Shown in pieces: positions 12,009 to 21,770 of a stretch of 64,000 nt of DNA (position 1 is the stretch's first letter; the number at the start of each line of letters is the position of its first letter). The DNA is taken from NCBI GenBank assembly GCA_947652605.1, contig CANTFG010000150.1, forward strand, positions 1 through 64,000. The letters run 5' to 3'. The notes under the pieces were generated by a model. It was not told the origin of the DNA. It worked only from the letters and a program-made list of their open reading frames with translations, and did no database searches. The DNA is from Elmis aenea. Lineage: Eukaryota; Arthropoda; Insecta; Coleoptera; Elmidae. The position numbers and the translations under genes are program-made.

Positions 12009-12769
12009 TATCGATATGTAGAACGTTTTCTTGTGAGCCACCTCTGTCTACGCACCCTGTACATACGATACACGGCCACGTCCAAAAGCCACCCCCCAAC
12101 TGTCCGTCCGTTTACCCTAAAATACATCGCGATTTGGAGTGCTCGAAAGCGCAATCAAAGGAAACAACTTGTTCACGTTTTTTTTTGTAACCCCAAAATG
12201 TCCCGTCAGTTGCAGTCGAACATTTTTTTCATACGTACAGTACCCGTCGAAAGTCAATTTTTTCACCGCCTCGCGAGTCTTGGGTGGCTACCATTCTGAT
12301 AGAACTACGCATCTACTTTGCCATTTCGAACGAAACACCCTATATATTTGTGTTCGTCGTAAAACGAAAACTCACCGTGTACATAAGTGCACATATGCTC
12401 AGAAAATACGGATTGTTGCACATATCACATGATTAAAATTTCGTTTGTCTGAAATCAAAACTAAATGAAAAAAAGGGGGTGAGCCTGATTTCAGTTATAC
12501 TCGGTATGCATCGTTGTCATACAATTTTTACATAATGTATACTTTTTAAAATCTCCTATTAAAAACAAAAAGCATTTTACCGGAACTGGAAATGAACTTT
12601 TGGCACCGAACCGGGTGCCGATATCATTATAAAATATAAACCGGTGGTTCGGAACGTAAACCGAACAATTAAAATTTATCGAGCTGGTAACCGGATCTGA
12701 ACCGTTTTTTGCGGTTCGGTTCCCTCTTTACAACCGTTATTTTTATAATTACAAAGAACCAAATATTAA
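12009..12769. other. Intergenic, no gene recognised
   Basis: Contains caccctgtaca near 12051 and caccctatata near 12337, relics of the common terminal motif, and a stretch with alternating ggttcgg/ccgaac elements (12590-12720). Open frames running in from the minisatellite end here and have no independent support. Confidence 0.5.
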
Positions 12770-12985
12770 ATAGGCTATTAAATTTATTTATCAACTAAAA
12801 CTTAAAATGTCATTACAAAAAACATTACCTTTAAAATAAATAAAATATTATTTTCGGATTGGTTAAATAAACAAAAACCTTATTAATAGTTTCAATATGT
12901 TTTGCGACCCAAAATGAAATTCTCGCAAAACCACAGTTTAAGAAACACTGCTTCAGTTAATATTTAAACTTACAATTAAAGCTGT
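12770..12985 (+). repeat. ~215-bp direct repeat, copy 1 (partner 21565-21770)
   Basis: Begins ggctattaaatttatttatc and runs through ttcggattggttaaataaac, tattaatagtttcaa and ttaagaaacactgct. The same order with few changes occurs at 21565-21770. There the repeat directly follows the hAT transposase C-terminus, so this copy is probably the 3' end of a second, otherwise lost, member of the same hAT family. Confidence 0.75.
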
Positions 12986-13029
12986 AAACTGTCTCATTAT
13001 TTAGTGCTAACATAAGATAATTTTAACTT

Positions 13030-13447
13030 GTTTGATAAGTGTATTGCTTATTTGCCGACAATTGCAATACAAATTTTTGAGGAGTCAAAAGAGGTAACAC
13101 AGAAATGTTTATAAATTATTGAAGGAAAAATCCAATATAAATTCAATAGGTATTGTTTGACCAATCCACATACATAACGTTGCGAAGCATGGCTTAGATG
13201 CATTGGTATTTGATGTGCAATCAATCGTTATGAAAATTTATAACCACTTTTCCATAATACCATGCGAACGGAAAACCTAAAGGAATTTGTCGAGATTGAT
13301 TCTAGGAACTTATTGTATCACACTCATTGGCTATCATTGTTTCCTTGCCTTGACCAAATTTTGCTAATATAACCGGCTTTAAAATCCTATTTCTTATCAA
13401 CTAATAGTTGTTCCAGACTTTTTTAATTCAAATTTAGGTGAAGCGTG
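13030..13447 (+). pseudogene. Decayed hAT transposase, 5' part
   Basis: Conceptual translation with several breaks gives MRTENLKEFVEIDSRN, LLYHTHWLSLFPCLDQIL and nearby pieces. These match the pattern of the internal region of hAT-superfamily transposases, where a Leu-rich block before a T/HRWLSL motif is conserved. Stops and frameshifts make it non-functional. The errantivirus inserted at 13447 splits it from the remainder at 20857-21600, so the hAT was here first. Confidence 0.6.
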
Positions 13448-13653
13448 AATTATCTTAGCGTTCCCAGAGAAGAACATATACGATAACAATTAGCTTAGCG
13501 TAGCATAAGATTACATTACATTGACAAGTAGTTAACACAAAGTTACAACAGTAGTAATAGATAATTTGTAGATGTTAGTACATTAAATTTGTGTGCTTAA
13601 TTAATAAACAAATCTTTTTTAAAAACGTGACGTTGTCATTCGAAAACATAATT
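13448..13653 (+). repeat. Errantivirus 5' LTR
   Basis: 206 bp, AATTAT...ATAATT. It contains an AATAAA polyadenylation hexamer at 13603-13608. Base-for-base identical by eye to 20647-20852. It should drive transcription of the genomic RNA; the short length is within the range of small errantiviral LTRs. Confidence 0.95.
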
Positions 13654-13670
13654 GGCGCAGTCGGTAGGAT
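13653..13670 (+). other. Primer-binding site
   Basis: The sequence tggcgcagtcggtagga begins at the LTR edge. This form is known from the 17.6/297 errantivirus group, where a serine tRNA is reported as primer; that tRNA assignment is from memory of the group and not tested here. Confidence 0.8.
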
Positions 13671-13942
13671 AACCGAGATTATTGTGTACCGTACATGTGA
13701 TCTTCGTTTTTACGATTAATCGGTTATTCGAACAAAAAAAGTGAAAAATTGTTAAGGTGTACAGAAACAGAGTGGCTCTTCAAAAATCAAGAAACCCAGT
13801 TTATCGCAAACCTGTGGAATACCCCTTCAACAACGTATCACGAGAAAAGGAACAAAAATAGTCCATTTCTGCAAGGAACGATTATTTGGAAAAGACAAAA
13901 TTGCTTATCCATTTACAACTCCTTATAGTGGTTAAGAAGAGA

Positions 13943-13974
13943 ATGTACAAAGTCACGATCATCTTATTGTAAGT
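13943..13974 (+). promoter_or_regulatory. Probable env leader: start codon and splice donor
   Basis: An ATG at 13943 opens a short hydrophobic reading frame of eight codons plus two bases, ending at a consensus donor GTAAGT (13969-13974). The acceptor of the env frame lies at 18925-18926 (ttccag), and the phases on the two sides match. The leader would supply the start codon and first part of a signal peptide for Env from a spliced subgenomic RNA, as in other errantiviruses. It lies just upstream of the gag start (13983). Inferred; RNA evidence would settle it. Confidence 0.7.
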
Positions 13975-13982
13975 ACAATTCA

Positions 13983-15227
13983 ATGTCAGTAGAACTTGAA
14001 AACTTACTAGAAAATTTAAGTTTATTGTCTCCAATTGACTCAGGTGACGATAACATACCCTCTAACTCACAAAACATTAATTCTTATACAAATTTACAAG
14101 TTAATTCAGAAAAAATTAATTTAAACAATATGGCACAGTTCAAGCCAGAGTATTTAAATTGTATTCCACAATTCGATGGAAACCCCAACGAATTAAACAG
14201 ATTTTTAACTACATGCGAAAGTATAATAAATACATTTTACGATGCTGCAAACCCGAATTCTTTTCACAACGTATACTTACTAAGTTCATTAATCGGTAAA
14301 TTAACTGGTACCGCAAAATTAATTGTTAACATACAAAACGTAACGACATGGCTAGAATTAAAAAATACTTTATATAGAAATTTTGCAGACCAACGTGACG
14401 AAGCTTGTCTTAACAGAGATTTAGTTTTACTACGACAATTTCCAAATGAAAAACCACAACAATTCTTTGATCGTTGTTTACAAATCCTGAATTTATTATG
14501 TTCACACGTTGATATACACGAAAATAATGATGCTTCAAAAAATCTAAAAAGAGATCTTTATAATAAATTAACTTTAAAAACATTTTTGTCGGGACTAAAA
14601 GAACCATTAGGCACAACAATCCGTTGTATGCGTCCCGCGGACCTAAATCAAGCTTTGCAATTTATTATACAGGAAGAAAATATACAGTACTACCAAAACA
14701 CTACAAACAAAACATATGTCAAGCAAACAACTAATTACACAAAACCAATGTATCAATCACGACCAATTAATAATTTTAAATTTGATCCGACATTTAATGC
14801 ACAAACGCACAATCACCAATTTCGTGCGCAGAATAGTTTTCCATCCCAACCAATTCAGATGCGATACAGACCAAACAATCCACCTCAAAAATTCTTCAGA
14901 AACTCAGAAGTATTTAAACAAAATACAAACGTTTTCAAACCAAATCAAAATCAAAATCTCCCAAAACCTACTCCGATGAGTACGTCCACCAGACAGACAT
15001 TTAACAAACCTTGGCAAAGACAACAAACCCAATACCAACCCCAACAAAAAAACTTCATTTCGGAAGAACTTTTTAACGTCGAAACAGACGAAATCGACGA
15101 AACAACCTTTCAAAACGAATGCGATGATGTTCAAGGACCATCGACATACCCAGACGATTACGATAATGAAACATATGACTATGACGTAAATTTTCAGATG
15201 GACACCCCTACAGAAAACCAAACTTAA
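13983..15227 (+). CDS. gag: Errantivirus Gag polyprotein
   Basis: 414 codons from an ATG 9 nt after the probable env splice donor. The central part (roughly residues 60-230) has the helical capsid-like composition of Ty3/gypsy Gag. The C-terminal part is rich in Asn, Gln, Pro and basic residues (about 240-360) and ends in an acidic tail. No CCHC zinc knuckle is present; several errantiviral Gags also lack it and use a basic region for RNA binding. Gag assembles the particle and packages RNA. The pol frame overlaps the end of this frame in -1 from 15185; the heptamer AAATTTT at 15188-15194 is in the right phase for -1 slippage. Frame is open throughout. Confidence 0.88.
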   Translation: MSVELENLLENLSLLSPIDSGDDNIPSNSQNINSYTNLQVNSEKINLNNMAQFKPEYLNCIPQFDGNPNELNRFLTTCESIINTFYDAANPNSFHNVYLLSSLIGKLTGTAKLIVNIQNVTTWLELKNTLYRNFADQRDEACLNRDLVLLRQFPNEKPQQFFDRCLQILNLLCSHVDIHENNDASKNLKRDLYNKLTLKTFLSGLKEPLGTTIRCMRPADLNQALQFIIQEENIQYYQNTTNKTYVKQTTNYTKPMYQSRPINNFKFDPTFNAQTHNHQFRAQNSFPSQPIQMRYRPNNPPQKFFRNSEVFKQNTNVFKPNQNQNLPKPTPMSTSTRQTFNKPWQRQQTQYQPQQKNFISEELFNVETDEIDETTFQNECDDVQGPSTYPDDYDNETYDYDVNFQMDTPTENQT

Positions 15228-18200
15228 ACCCCGAAATCATTTCATTCAATAACTCAAATTCTAGTGAATTACCTTATATTGTGTTTCCAGAAAATAATCT
15301 TAAAATTTTAATAGATACAGGTTCCACAAAATCGTTTATAGACCCAGACCTTGCTTACAAATTATATTCAAAATGTATCCAACACGACCCGTTTATAGTA
15401 TCCACCGTATTTCAAAAATCTGCTCACAAGTATAGTGCTTTTATACCTACTTCTAAAATATTTAAATTACCTCAACAAAACAAGTTAAAATTCTTTTTAT
15501 TTAAATTTCATAACATATTTCATGGCCTTATTGGATTAGATAACCTTAAATTACTCCAAGCAAATTTAGATTTTGATAAAGGACTGTTAGTAACCCCTTT
15601 AACTCAAATTAAATTACAATACCAACAAATTAAAAACGAATTAAATTTAATATCAGTTGCACCCCGTACCGAACAGGTAATATCAATTAAAACATCAATA
15701 ATGAATGGTGAAATAATAATTCCCCACCAAAAAATTCATAATTGTGAAATTCCCGAGTGTATTTCTATTGCACAAAACGGTGAAGCATTAACGACAATAT
15801 TAAATAATACCACCGAAACAGTTACCCTAAACTTTTTCGAACCAATTGAAGTTGAAACATTCGAAAGAAAAGAAATTCAAAATATTAATTTAAATAATTT
15901 TGACGAATCATTTAAACAAAAATTAGACCTAACTAAAATTCGTACAGAGCATTTAAATTCGGAAGAAAAACAAACAATTGAAAGATTATGTAGCGAATAC
16001 TCAGATATTTTTTATCAAGAAGGTACTCCGCTAACCTTTTCAAACCAAATAAAACACCAAATTAAAACTACGGACGAAATTCCAATATACACAAAAACTT
16101 ACAGATATCCGTTTATACATAAACCAGAAGTCGAGAAACAAATTAAAAATATGATTGATCAAAAAATTATTAGACACAGTAATTCACCCTGGTCATCCCC
16201 CATTTGGATCGTTGCAAAAAAATTAGACTCTTCAGGAAAACAAAAATGGCGCGTTGTTGTCGATTATCGGAAATTAAATGATAAAACAATCGATGACAGA
16301 TATCCACTTCCCAATATAACTGACTTATTAGACAAATTAGGCAGATGTCAATATTTTACCACTTTAGACCTTGCCAGCGGATTTCATCAGATCGAAATGG
16401 ATGAAAACGATATAGCTAAGACCGCGTTTACTTCGGAAAATGGTCATTATGAATATCTCAGAATGCCATTTGGGTTAAAAAACGCACCCGCCACATTTCA
16501 AAGAATCATGGACAACATTTTACGCGGAATTCAAAATGAAAAATGCCTTGTATATTTAGACGACATAATAATATTTTCCACTTCATTACAAGAACACGTC
16601 GATCGATTACGCGAAGTTTTTAAAAGGCTTAGGGAAACTAATTTTAAAATTCAATTGGATAAGTCGGAATTTTTACGTAAAGAAGTTGCATATCTAGGAC
16701 ACTTAGTTACACAAAACGGAGTTAAACCGAACCCCGATAAAATTAAAGCAATTAAAAATTACCCCATACCTTCAACAACGAAACAAATAAAAGGTTTTTT
16801 AGGACTTTTAGGTTATTACAGACGTTTCATTAATAACTTTGCCAAGATTACAAAGCCTCTAACAAAATGCTTAAAAAAGGGCGCTAAAATAGTTCACGAT
16901 GATGAATTTAAATCATGTTTCGATACTTGCAAAAATTTGTTGATCAATGAACCCATTCTACAATACCCTGACTTTACTAAAGTTTTTAATTTAACTACTG
17001 ATGCTAGTAATGTAGCAATAGGTGCTATTTTATCACAAGGCCCTATAGGAAAAGATCTTCCAGTAGCATACGCTTCACGTACTTTAAACGATTCAGAGCA
17101 ACACTATAGCACTACAGAAAAAGAATTATTAGCCATAGTGTGGGCAACCAAATATTTTAGACCCTATCTTTTCGGAAGAAAATTTAACATAATAACGGAC
17201 CACAAACCACTTCAGTGGCTTTTTTCATTAAAAGATCCTAGTTCAAAATTAGTAAGATGGCGAATCAAATTAGAAGAGTACGACTATCACATAATATATA
17301 AAAAAGGTAAACTAAACACTAACGCAGATGCACTATCCCGCATAGAATTGCATACTAAAGAAACAAATAACATATTCGATTACATGGACAAATTCAACTA
17401 CCAAATGAATACTTTAAATCAGCCCTCAAAATCACAAAATGACAATGTTTCAATACAAGTCATACCGGACGAAGAAACTTTAGAAATCGACGATCATCAA
17501 ATTAAAACAGATGACGACATAACCATTCATACAAACGCCGAAGAAAACCCTATAGTACAAATAACTAGCGCGGAAATTGCTGTAAACTACGGTTTAAATC
17601 AGATAATTATCAATTCAGTTTTACACTCACCAGCTAAAGCTAAAATAGAAAAATTATTCGAAAATAAACAACGAATAAGTGTACAAATATCCAATAATCA
17701 ATTTGAGCAAGATATAATAGAATTCATTAAAACTTTTATAGTACCTAACATTCAGTATCACTTATATTTTGAAAATCCCAACATTTACGAACCATTCTGT
17801 GAAGTAATACGAAAACATTTTAAATGGCCCTCATTAAGATTTAAAAAATGTAAAATTAAATTAATAGACGTAACCAATAACGATGACATTAAAGAAATAA
17901 TACAAAATTATCACGAAGGCAAAACCAATCACCGCGGAATTCAAGAAACTGAGCAACGAATTAAAAAATTATATTATTGGCCTATTATGAAAAAATCTAT
18001 TCAAACTTTTATAAATGATTGTGAAATTTGTCAACAAAGTAAATATGAACGTAACCCTATTAAAATACAAATGAATATTACACCAACTGCAAGTAAACCT
18101 TTTGAAATTATTCACTTAGATACTTTTACTTTTGAACAAAATAAATTCTTAACTATAATCGATACATTTTCAAAGTATGCACAAGCATATTCAATAACAT

Positions 18201-18910
18201 CCCTTGTTTCAACACAGATAGTCGATAACTTAATACAATTCTTTTCACACCACGGTGTTCCTAAACAAATAATAACTGATAACGGCACAGAATTCAAAAA
18301 TACAGTAATTAGCGATCTATTAAATTTGCATAAAATAAAAATACATTTTTGCTCTCCTAATCATCCTCAATCAAACAGCCCCGTTGAAAGATTACATTCA
18401 ACGTTAATCGAGCATATGCGACTATTAAATACACAAGGTTTCAAAGAATCACCCACAAAATCAAAAATGACTTATGCCATATTAGCATACAATCATTCAA
18501 TTCATTCAGTAACAAAATTAAAACCAATAGATGTAATTAATGGACACATTATTAACGAAAACCCTTTTGATATAGATATTAACAAACTTTTACTTAACAA
18601 TTATATTAACGATCATAAAGAAAAAACTAAATTGTTGTACTCAAAAATAAATCAAGATCTTATACAAAATAAAGAAAAAGTAATCACTAAATTAAATGAA
18701 AACCGAGACGATCCGAAATTATTTCAAACCGAAAATAAAACATTTACCAAAAACTTTAAACGACAAAAGAACGCAAATAAATTCAATAAACCCACTACGA
18801 TAACAAATGTGAACGAAACTTTAAAAACAGTTGCAACACAAGACCAAAACAAAGTACATATGGATAATTTAAAACGACCTCTAAAGACAACTTACAAATT
18901 CAATAACTAA
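15185..18910 (+). CDS. pol: Errantivirus Pol polyprotein (PR-RT-RNaseH-IN)
   Basis: Open in the -1 frame relative to gag from 15185; probably made as a Gag-Pol fusion by frameshifting, since the first start-like codon (GTG, 15281) is not needed. Counting residues from 15281: aspartic protease DTG at 12-14; reverse transcriptase with YPLPNITDLLDKL, the FTTLDLASGFHQIEMD block and the catalytic YLDD near 424; RNase H with TTDAS near 574 and TDHKPLQWL; integrase with an HHCC zinc region (H..H, CEICQQ) and a DD35E core, second Asp near 1000 (TDNGTEF) and Glu near 1036 (VERLHST). All catalytic motifs are present and no internal stop is seen. It provides maturation, reverse transcription and integration. 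Confidence 0.95.
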   Translation, partial: RKFSDGHPYRKPNLNPEIISFNNSNSSELPYIVFPENNLKILIDTGSTKSFIDPDLAYKLYSKCIQHDPFIVSTVFQKSAHKYSAFIPTSKIFKLPQQNKLKFFLFKFHNIFHGLIGLDNLKLLQANLDFDKGLLVTPLTQIKLQYQQIKNELNLISVAPRTEQVISIKTSIMNGEIIIPHQKIHNCEIPECISIAQNGEALTTILNNTTETVTLNFFEPIEVETFERKEIQNINLNNFDESFKQKLDLTKIRTEHLNSEEKQTIERLCSEYSDIFYQEGTPLTFSNQIKHQIKTTDEIPIYTKTYRYPFIHKPEVEKQIKNMIDQKIIRHSNSPWSSPIWIVAKKLDSSGKQKWRVVVDYRKLNDKTIDDRYPLPNITDLLDKLGRCQYFTTLDLASGFHQIEMDENDIAKTAFTSENGHYEYLRMPFGLKNAPATFQRIMDNILRGIQNEKCLVYLDDIIIFSTSLQEHVDRLREVFKRLRETNFKIQLDKSEFLRKEVAYLGHLVTQNGVKPNPDKIKAIKNYPIPSTTKQIKGFLGLLGYYRRFINNFAKITKPLTKCLKKGAKIVHDDEFKSCFDTCKNLLINEPILQYPDFTKVFNLTTDASNVAIGAILSQGPIGKDLPVAYASRTLNDSEQHYSTTEKELLAIVWATKYFRPYLFGRKFNIITDHKPLQWLFSLKDPSSKLVRWRIKLEEYDYHIIYKKGKLNTNADALSRIELHTKETNNIFDYMDKFNYQMNTLNQPSKSQNDNVSIQVIPDEETLEIDDHQIKTDDDITIHTNAEENPIVQITSAEIAVNYGLNQIIINSVLHSPAKAKIEKLFENKQRISVQISNNQFEQDIIEFIKTFIVPNIQYHLYFENPNIYEPFCEVIRKHFKWPSLRFKKCKIKLIDVTNNDDIKEIIQNYHEGKTNHRGIQETEQRIKKLYYWPIMKKSIQTFINDCEICQQSKYERNPIKIQMNITPTASKPFEIIHLDTFTFEQNKFLTIIDTFSKYAQAYSITSLVSTQIVDNLIQFFSHHGVPKQIITDNGTEFKNTVISDLLNLHKIKIHFCSPNHPQSNSPVERLHSTLIEHMRLLNTQGFKESPTKSKMTYAILAYNHSIHSVTKLKPIDVINGHIINENPFDIDINKLLLNNYINDHKEKTKLLYSKINQDLIQNKEKVITKLNENRDDPKLFQTENKTFTKNFKRQKNANKFNKPTTITNVNETLKTVATQDQNKVHMDNLKRPLKTTYKFNN

Positions 18911-18926
18911 AATTATTATATTCCAG

Positions 18927-20631
18927 ATTCCATCTTGTCCTCGTATTACCAGACAAAATAACAATTACAAACGTACAGAACAACCCTGGACTAATACCTA
19001 TAAAACTAGGACTTGCTAAGGTACAAGAATACACTTACACCTTAATACATTATTACGATATTAATCCCATCATTGACGAAATTAATAAATTGCACAATCA
19101 ATCTGAAAATTTAATAAATAATATTAATAAAAACCAAGACTACTCTATCGAAACATCTAATTATATTAAAGTATTAACATTAATAAAAGATAAAGTTGAA
19201 ACTAAATTAAAAGAAATTATACCACACCCCCATAGATTAAAACGAGGTTTAATAAATGGCTTAGGTTCCATATTTAAATCAATAACGGGAAACCTAGACG
19301 CTACTGATGGCGACCGTTACGAAAATTTGATAAAACAACTCCAAAGTAATCAAAATAAATTATCTGTAAATATTGCCAAACAAAACTCTATCTCTACCGA
19401 TATAATAAATAAATTCGATCGAACTATTCGACAGATGTCTCACAATGAGAATTTACTTCAATCAAAAATTTCACAGATAGCTGCCATTGTCGAACGACAA
19501 CCGATAAAAGAAAATGCTATATTTATTAAAGATACCTTGAATCAAATTACAAATATGTATGAAATAATTAATTCTGTGTTACAAGATATAGAAAATTCAT
19601 TATCTTTTGTCAAGCTAAACGTTATGCACCCTAGCATAATAAAAACTGCAGATTTGTATAACGAATTATTAAAATTACAATCCAGAATAAAACCAGAACA
19701 ATTACCTTTTGAAATAACTTTAAAAAATACATTATTAATCGAAAAAATAATTAATATCGAATGCTACTTGCTAAATAACAAAATTACTTATTTACTGCAT
19801 GTCCCAATCATGTACCCTAATAATTTTGATTATTACCATTTATTTTCAATTCCTATACCTAGCCAGAGTCAATTTAAGGCAATAATACCAAATAATAAAT
19901 ATTTACTTAAAAGTGAATTGTACTACGCATTTGAAAGTGATGCTTGTACTAAAATTAAACCACGAAATTATATTTGTAAAAAACTTAATGTACAAGAAGT
20001 TAAAGATAGCAATGTTTGCGAAGTACAGCTATTAAATATGAAGAACACATCTATTTGTCAGCAAATCGAAGTTACATTATCAAAACCAATGGTCAAACAA
20101 TTAGAAAAATCAACACAATGGATTGGTATATTTCCCACAAATGAAATAATTAAACTAAAATGTAATCAGCAAGAAGAAATTATTAAAGTAAATGGAACAT
20201 ATCTAATCAATATTCCAATTGGGTGTCAAATAATCGTCAATCAAGACAAAATTACCAACGACCAACACATCGTGGATCAAAATCAACCAATACTGTTCCC
20301 AGAATTAGATCAAGAAAGAAATCAAATGCCATTACAAAACTACAATGTCCAACTAGAAAATATTCAGCTAGATGAACTCCAAAATATCAAGAATCGAATA
20401 ATGGAAAACCAGCCTCAGCTATCAGTTGACGAAAAAAGAATAATATCCCACGTTCCTAGTGCATGGACAGTAATCCTTTATATTTTATTGATTGTATTAA
20501 TTTGCTATTTTTGTTACATAAAATTGCTGTTAAAAAGATGCAACAGGACAAAGAAACGCCAAGACGAAGAAGAACAAACCGACAAGGTCAAACTTCCAGA
20601 CGTTCAACTTCCTCGTATCCTGCGTAGTTGA
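18927..20631 (+). CDS. env: Errantivirus envelope-like glycoprotein (Env), main exon
   Basis: Open frame from acceptor ttccag (18925-18926) to TGA at 20629. The stretch before the first internal start-like codon (19090) is also coding, so the mature frame is about 565 codons plus the short leader exon. Features seen: a basic furin-type site RLKR followed by a Gly-rich, fusion-peptide-like segment about 110 residues into the exon, the layout shared by errantiviral Env and baculovirus F proteins; heptad-rich region after it; several Cys in the second half; a single strong membrane span near the C-terminus (ILYILLIVLICYFCYI) and a charged cytoplasmic tail. In this family Env mediates membrane fusion. 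The frame is unbroken. Expression depends on splicing from the leader at 13943. Confidence 0.88.
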
Positions 20632-20637
20632 ATCTTC

Positions 20638-20646
20638 GAGGGGAGG
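20638..20646 (+). other. Polypurine tract
   Basis: gaggggagg directly precedes the 3' LTR and lies six bases after the env stop. It is the expected start site for plus-strand DNA synthesis. Confidence 0.9.
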
Positions 20647-20852
20647 AATTATCTTAGCGTTCCCAGAGAAGAACATATACGATAACAATTAGCTTAGCGT
20701 AGCATAAGATTACATTACATTGACAAGTAGTTAACACAAAGTTACAACAGTAGTAATAGATAATTTGTAGATGTTAGTACATTAAATTTGTGTGCTTAAT
20801 TAATAAACAAATCTTTTTTAAAAACGTGACGTTGTCATTCGAAAACATAATT
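20647..20852 (+). repeat. Errantivirus 3' LTR
   Basis: Identical to the 5' LTR (13448-13653). Followed by CGTG, the second copy of the target duplication. Confidence 0.95.
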
Positions 20853-20856
20853 CGTG

Positions 20857-21600
20857 TTTGTGGTTTGCACATTCAGTTACGTATTGTCTCCAAGAAAAAA
20901 CCAAAGATCCAGAAATTGAAACAAATTTAATTCTAAAAACTATTAATATTTTGGAATCGTTAACTATAATTTATGAACAACGGCTTTTTGCCTCTTAAAG
21001 TTGGCTGTATTCTGCAAAATTTAATTAAAAATGGTAATTAACAAGATTGTGCTAATTTTAAGAATAATGTGATTTGTTGCTATCAAAAATAAATAGATTA
21101 TATTAAATCATAGATTCGACAATTTTAAGAATTAAATGTTTTCTAGTGAATGTCGCTGTCGAACATTCCCGAGTGGAAAGCCGTGCAAAATTCAATCATT
21201 AATGTCAACTTAAATATCAACTCAAAACTTAATATGTAGTTATAGTGATAAGATAAAATGTTTTGATCAATTTTTTAATATTAAACCGTTTTGTGAGAGA
21301 AATTTTGAAAATCTTGAATTTAAAATAATGAGCACAAATTTGAAGTGGCAAGGGTATTATAAAAATTCAAATAAAACTGATTTCCATTCAGAATTGTTAA
21401 AATTGTGCCAATATTTTTTTGCAATTCCGGCTCATAATGCAAACGTTGAAAACATTTTTTCAATAACAATGGACGATAGAACGGAATAGGTTGAATGTAT
21501 CAACAGTCAAATCAATTGTAACTGTGACATATAATTACAAGAATATTACTTGTAACAATTTTTATGATTGGCTATTAAATTTATTTATCAACTAAAACTT
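20857..21600 (+). pseudogene. Decayed hAT transposase, C-terminal part
   Basis: Continuation of 13030-13447 beyond the errantivirus. Around 21400-21560 the translation, with one shift, gives CQYFFAIPAHNANVENIFS followed by RNRLNVSTVKSIVTV, matching the hAT dimerisation (hATC) pattern in which a P-x-SNA-x-ERxFS block is followed by RNRL. Here the conserved Ser and Arg are changed, and a frame break lies between the blocks. Several stops upstream. Non-functional. Confidence 0.65.
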
Positions 21601-21770
21601 AAAATCTCATTACAAAAAACATTGCCTTTAAAATAAATAAAATATTAATTTCGGATTGGTTAAATAAACAAAAACCTTATTAATAGTTTCAACATGTTTT
21701 GCAACCCAAAATAAAATTCTCGCGAACCCACAGTTTAATAAACACTGCTATAGTCAATTAAAGCTGTTTT
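21565..21770 (+). repeat. ~210-bp direct repeat, copy 2 (partner 12770-12985)
   Basis: Directly follows the hAT C-terminus and matches 12770-12985 in order with few substitutions. Probably the 3' non-coding end of this hAT family. Confidence 0.75.

Larger units (their letters stand above)
13448..20852 (+). mobile_element. Errantivirus (Ty3/gypsy-type insect endogenous retrovirus), apparently intact
   Basis: A 7,405-bp provirus with two identical 206-bp LTRs (13448-13653 and 20647-20852), each starting AATTAT and ending ATAATT, flanked by a 4-bp target duplication CGTG (13444-13447 and 20853-20856). A tRNA-type primer-binding site abuts the 5' LTR and a purine tract abuts the 3' LTR. Three long frames follow in order: gag, pol (PR-RT-RNaseH-IN) and env. 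The AATTAT LTR ends, 4-bp duplication and env are typical of the gypsy/17.6/297 errantivirus group. Identical LTRs point to recent insertion. It interrupts a decayed hAT element. I see no stop or frameshift beyond the expected gag-pol shift; activity cannot be inferred from sequence alone. Confidence 0.95.

Noticed and set aside
7034..12299. Many long open frames on both strands (up to ~430 codons) in the 18-bp repeat region
   Set aside because: An 18-bp unit without stops keeps every frame open. There is no frame-specific constraint, no unique exon and no start context, so these are treated as by-products of the repeat.
14410..15221. Alternative frames inside gag on both strands
   Set aside because: Shadows of the gag frame with no independent motifs.
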